Source of the DNA: Lysobacterales bacterium
GTDB taxonomy: Bacteria; Pseudomonadota; Gammaproteobacteria; Xanthomonadales; SZUA-36
Direction of reading: 5' to 3'
Length of the DNA stretch: 9,459 nucleotides
Assembly: GCA_030637665.1 (NCBI GenBank)
Contig: DAOWGA010000242.1
Span: 1-9,459 of the forward strand
Shown: piece after piece, positions 6,996 through 9,459 of the stretch
Layout of the letters: the number at the start of each line of letters is the position of its first letter
How positions within the stretch are numbered: position 1 is the first letter of the stretch
Translations under genes and position numbers: made by a program
The notes under the pieces: generated by a model
What the model saw: the letters and a program-made list of their open reading frames with translations, nothing else
What the model was told of the DNA's origin: nothing
Databases searched by the model: none

Positions 6996-7025
6996 CAGAA
7001 AAGAGCCGATTCCGGCTCTTTTCTG
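6996..7025. terminator. Bidirectional rho-independent terminator between the GMC gene and pnp
   Basis: CAGAAAAGAGCCG (6996-7008) and CGGCTCTTTTCTG (7013-7025) form a perfect 13-bp stem with loop ATTC. The stem carries A-runs on its 5' arm and T-runs on its 3' arm, so on either strand the transcript ends in a GC-rich core followed by U residues. It lies between two convergent genes and should end transcription from both. GGCTCT at 6985-6990 could also pair with AGAGCC at 7002-7007, giving a weaker competing hairpin. Confidence 0.8.
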
Positions 7026-7049
7026 TTCGGCCGCATGGCGGCCTCCTAC
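7026..7049 (-). repeat. REP-like element, right copy in inverted orientation
   Basis: Read on the minus strand this is GTAGGAGGCCGCCATGCGG (7049-7031) and then CCGAA. It has the GTAG head and a perfect 6-bp hairpin GGCCGC-CAT-GCGGCC. With the left copy it forms an inverted pair enclosing the terminator, similar in layout to the BIME units described for REP sequences. TTCGG at 7026-7030 can additionally pair with CCGAA at 6979-6983. Confidence 0.65.
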
Positions 7050-7082
7050 GAGATCTCTGTAAGAAAGTCCTTGAACGAAAGA

Positions 7083-9176
7083 TCAATCGTCAGCTGTAAC
7101 CGCTTTCATGCTGAGCCGGATACGGCCCTGCTTGTCTACCTCCAGGACCTTGACCTTGACCATCTGACCTTCTGAAACCACGTCGGTGACATTTTCCACG
7201 CGCTCGTCAGAGAGCTGGGAAATGTGTACAAGCCCGTCGCGGCCTGGTGTCAGTGTAACGAAAGCACCGAAGTTCATGATTTTGATTACCTTGCCTTCGA
7301 AAATCTGACCCGGCTCGATATCGGCGGTGATTTGCTCGATGCGCTTGCGGGCATCGTCGGCTGCTTCCTTGTTGACAGAAGCAATCGTCACCGTGCCATC
7401 ATCGGCAATATCGATGGTACAACCGGTTTCCTCGGTGATTGCGCGGATGGTGACGCCACCCTTGCCGATGACATCACGAATCTTGTCCGGGTGGACCTTG
7501 ACGGTAATCAACCTGGGAGCGTACTCCGACATTTCGGCTCGCGGCGCGCTGATGACTTTGTTCATTTCGCCGAGGATGAAGTTACGCCCTTCGCGTGCCT
7601 GCGCCAGCGCAATCTGCATGATTTCCTCGTTGATGCCTTCGATCTTGATATCCATCTGCAAGGCGGTGATGCCTTTTTCACTGCCCGCTACTTTGAAGTC
7701 CATGTCGCCGAGGTGATCTTCATCACCAAGAATGTCGGAAAGCACTGCGAAACGGTCACCTTCCTTGATCAGGCCCATGGCGATACCCGCAACCGGGGCT
7801 TTGACCGGAACTCCTGCATCCATCAAAGCCAGCGAGGTACCGCACACAGATGCCATGGAGCTGGAACCATTGGATTCGGTGATTTCTGAAACAACACGCA
7901 ATACATAGGGGAACTCTTCCATGGTGGGCAGCACAGCGGATACACCGCGCCGCGCCAGGCGGCCATGGCCGATCTCGCGGCGTTTGGGGCCACTCATGAA
8001 ACCGGTTTCACCCACACAGTACGGCGGGAAGTTGTAATGCAGCATGAACGGATCTTTGTATTCACCGGTGACCGCATCAATGATCTGAGCGTCACGACCC
8101 GTGCCCAGCGTTGTGGCAACAATAGCCTGGGTTTCACCCCGGGTAAACAGAGCCGAACCATGTGCGCGCGGCAACAGGCCGCACTCAACGGAAATCGGAC
8201 GGACCGTGCTCAAGTCGCGGCCGTCGATACGTGGATTACCGGAAAGAATGTGTTCACGTACCAGGGATTTCTCCAGTTTGGAGAAGGCTCCGGATACATC
8301 ACCCGCCGCCGGCGCATTTTCATCTTCATCATCGCACAGTGCTTCGATGACAGATTTCTTTAGCTCGGAAATGGCGTCGCGGCGCTGCATCTTGTCGGCA
8401 ATTGCATAAGCGCTGGCCAAGCCCTCAGTAGCAGCTGCTGCAACTTTCTCATTAATGCTCTCATCGACTGCGGGGGCTTGCCAGTCCCAGTGTTCAACAC
8501 CAGCTTCTTCCGCCAATTCCTTAACCGCCTGAACTACTGCTTTTGAAGCTTCGTGGCCAAAATTCACTGCGCCCAGCATGATTTCCTCGGACAGCAGCTT
8601 CGCTTCCGATTCAACCATCAGTACCGCATTTTCCGTGCCCGCAACAACCAGATTCAGGTCTGAATCCTTCAGTTGGGTGGTAGTGGGGTTAAGTACGTAA
8701 CTGCCGTCAATGTAACCCACGCGGGCAGCACCGATGGGGCCGTTGAAAGGCATGCCGGACAGCGCCAGTGCTGCCGAGGTTCCGATCAGGGCCGGGATGT
8801 CGCCATTGATATCCGGATTGGAGGACATCAAAGTGGCAATAACCTGCACTTCGTTCATGAAGCCCTTGGGGAACAAAGGCCGGATCGGTCGATCGATCAG
8901 CCGGCAGATCAGAGTCTCACCTTCTGGCGGACGCCCTTCACGCTGGAAAAAGCCAACGGGGATACGCCCTGCGGCGTAGAATTTTTCCTGATAGTTGACG
9001 GTCAGCGGGAAAAATGGACGGCCTGGATCAGCCTCCTTCCGCCCCACCGCGGTTACCAAAACAACCGTGTCGCCCATGGATACCTTCACGGAGCCACCCG
9101 CCTGGCGGGCTATCTGCCCGGTTTCCAGAGTGACTTCGTGGTCGCCGTATTGAAAAGTCTTGGTCAGTTTCTGCAC
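7083..9176 (-). CDS. pnp: Polynucleotide phosphorylase (polyribonucleotide nucleotidyltransferase)
   Basis: A 697-residue 3'-to-5' phosphorolytic exoribonuclease that releases nucleoside diphosphates and works as a trimer, often in the RNA degradosome with RNase E. Domains in order: first RNase PH-like core (about residues 5-220, with [23 protein letters not shown] and [12 protein letters not shown]), alpha-helical linker (about 225-305), second RNase PH-like core (about 310-535) with the catalytic [11 protein letters not shown] starting at D485 (D485 and D491 correspond to the metal-binding aspartates), KH domain with the VIGKGG loop (569-574), and S1 domain (about 623-691). The protein ends soon after S1, without the longer tail of the E. 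coli enzyme. I chose the GTG at 9176 because AGGA lies 8 nt upstream and [20 protein letters not shown] aligns with known N-termini; the reading frame stays open upstream to a TTG at 9221 without support. It lies downstream of rpsO. Confidence 0.98.
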   Translation of the reverse strand: MQKLTKTFQYGDHEVTLETGQIARQAGGSVKVSMGDTVVLVTAVGRKEADPGRPFFPLTVNYQEKFYAAGRIPVGFFQREGRPPEGETLICRLIDRPIRPLFPKGFMNEVQVIATLMSSNPDINGDIPALIGTSAALALSGMPFNGPIGAARVGYIDGSYVLNPTTTQLKDSDLNLVVAGTENAVLMVESEAKLLSEEIMLGAVNFGHEASKAVVQAVKELAEEAGVEHWDWQAPAVDESINEKVAAAATEGLASAYAIADKMQRRDAISELKKSVIEALCDDEDENAPAAGDVSGAFSKLEKSLVREHILSGNPRIDGRDLSTVRPISVECGLLPRAHGSALFTRGETQAIVATTLGTGRDAQIIDAVTGEYKDPFMLHYNFPPYCVGETGFMSGPKRREIGHGRLARRGVSAVLPTMEEFPYVLRVVSEITESNGSSSMASVCGTSLALMDAGVPVKAPVAGIAMGLIKEGDRFAVLSDILGDEDHLGDMDFKVAGSEKGITALQMDIKIEGINEEIMQIALAQAREGRNFILGEMNKVISAPRAEMSEYAPRLITVKVHPDKIRDVIGKGGVTIRAITEETGCTIDIADDGTVTIASVNKEAADDARKRIEQITADIEPGQIFEGKVIKIMNFGAFVTLTPGRDGLVHISQLSDERVENVTDVVSEGQMVKVKVLEVDKQGRIRLSMKAVTADD

Positions 9177-9184
9177 TGGACTAT

Positions 9185-9188
9185 TCCT
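9185..9188 (-). promoter_or_regulatory. Ribosome binding site for pnp (GTG start)
   Basis: AGGA on the minus strand is separated by 8 nt from the GTG at 9176, which fixes the pnp start and excludes the longer in-frame extension to 9221. Confidence 0.7.
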
Positions 9189-9218
9189 GTAAGTTTGTAT
9201 TGTTAAAAGCCGTATACG

Positions 9219-9252
9219 CAAAAGCTCCGGCAGACTTTACATCTGCCAGAGC
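9219..9252 (-). terminator. Hairpin terminator/attenuator between rpsO and pnp
   Basis: On the minus strand GCTCTGGCAGA (9252-9242) and TCTGCCGGAGC (9234-9224) form an 11-bp stem with one G-U pair and a 7-nt loop, followed by TTTTG. It begins 27 nt after the rpsO stop. By analogy with the E. coli rpsO terminator it is probably partial, letting some transcription pass into pnp and protecting the rpsO 3' end. I see no second long hairpin of the kind RNase III cuts in the E. coli pnp leader in the remaining 42 nt before pnp. Confidence 0.8.
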
Positions 9253-9279
9253 GAAGGTCGTGTCGTGATGCAGGAAACT

Positions 9280-9459
9280 TTAACGACGCAAGCCGAGGCG
9301 CTTGATCAGGTCACGATAGCGCTCGATATCCTTCTTTTTCAGGTAATCGAGCAGGCTGCGACGCTGATTCACCATGCGCAACAAACCGCGCCGCGAGTGG
9401 TGATCACCTTTGTGGGCCTTGAAATGATCGCTAAGGTATTGGATACGACCGGTCAGCAA
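9280..9459 (-). CDS. rpsO: 30S ribosomal protein S15, C-terminal part
   Basis: These are the last 59 codons of ribosomal protein S15, a primary binder of the central domain of 16S rRNA; the 5' end lies beyond the right edge. The segment [20 protein letters not shown] followed by [13 protein letters not shown] and the ending RLGLRR match S15 proteins closely, and the His-His-Ser (HHS) of the 16S rRNA-contacting region is intact. The stop codon TAA is at 9282-9280. The full protein would be about 89 residues, so roughly the first 30 are missing. Its product autoregulates translation in E. coli through its own leader, which is outside this window. Confidence 0.98.
   Translation of the reverse strand: MLTGRIQYLSDHFKAHKGDHHSRRGLLRMVNQRRSLLDYLKKKDIERYRDLIKRLGLRR

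Noticed and set aside
7224..7889. 221-codon plus-strand open frame opposite pnp
   Set aside because: It is antisense to the KH, S1 and catalytic regions of PNPase; no independent evidence of coding.
9177..9221. N-terminal extension of PNPase from an in-frame TTG at 9221
   Set aside because: The extra 15 residues overlap the ribosome binding site of the GTG at 9176 and part of the terminator tail, and do not match known PNPase N-termini.
1..9459. CRISPR array, tRNA, prophage or insertion sequence
   Set aside because: No regularly spaced repeats, cloverleaf sequence, transposase or integrase was seen on either strand; the only mobile-type signal is the REP-like pair at 6949-7049.

Overview
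The window looks like a piece of a gammaproteobacterial chromosome. The strongest evidence is at the right end, where the 3' part of rpsO (ribosomal protein S15) is followed on the same strand by pnp (polynucleotide phosphorylase), the classical rpsO-pnp arrangement. The flavor of the PNPase and S15 sequences, the fatty-acid/sterol-type catabolic genes and the REP-like repeats suggest an environmental, possibly marine, gammaproteobacterium of the Cellvibrionales/Pseudomonadales type. The lineage below class level is a guess.

Layout, left to right. (1) Positions 1-4152, minus strand: four closely spaced genes (gaps of 12, 3 and 16 nt) that look like one operon. In transcription order they are a saccharopine-dehydrogenase-like NAD(P)-binding oxidoreductase, an SCP-x-type thiolase-like protein, an AMP-dependent acyl-CoA synthetase, and the first 55 codons of a short-chain dehydrogenase that runs off the left edge. 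(2) Positions 4153-4300: a divergent control region with a good sigma-70-type promoter for the rightward genes, a possible -10 for the leftward operon, and direct and inverted repeats that could be an operator. (3) Positions 4283-6934, plus strand: an AraC-family regulator followed 18 nt later by a GMC-family flavin oxidoreductase resembling the intracellular mycobacterial ChoD type of 'cholesterol oxidase'. (4) Positions 6935-7082: a bidirectional terminator hairpin nested inside a pair of inverted REP-like repeats, separating the convergent oxidoreductase and pnp genes. (5) Positions 7083-9459, minus strand: pnp, the rpsO-pnp intergenic hairpin, and partial rpsO.

Inferred biology: activation of a carboxylic acid to its CoA thioester (ligase), oxidation or reduction steps (SDR, saccharopine-DH-like protein, GMC oxidoreductase) and a C-C bond reaction (thiolase-like protein) fit a catabolic module for a bulky lipid, such as a sterol, terpenoid or other alicyclic acid, controlled by the divergent AraC regulator. 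The substrate cannot be read from the sequence. The parts most worth checking are the thiolase-like protein lacking two of its family's usual catalytic cysteines, the ligase with an unusual hinge motif, the ferredoxin-like four-cysteine motif in the GMC enzyme, and the nested REP/terminator element. No CRISPR array, tRNA, insertion sequence or phage gene was seen.
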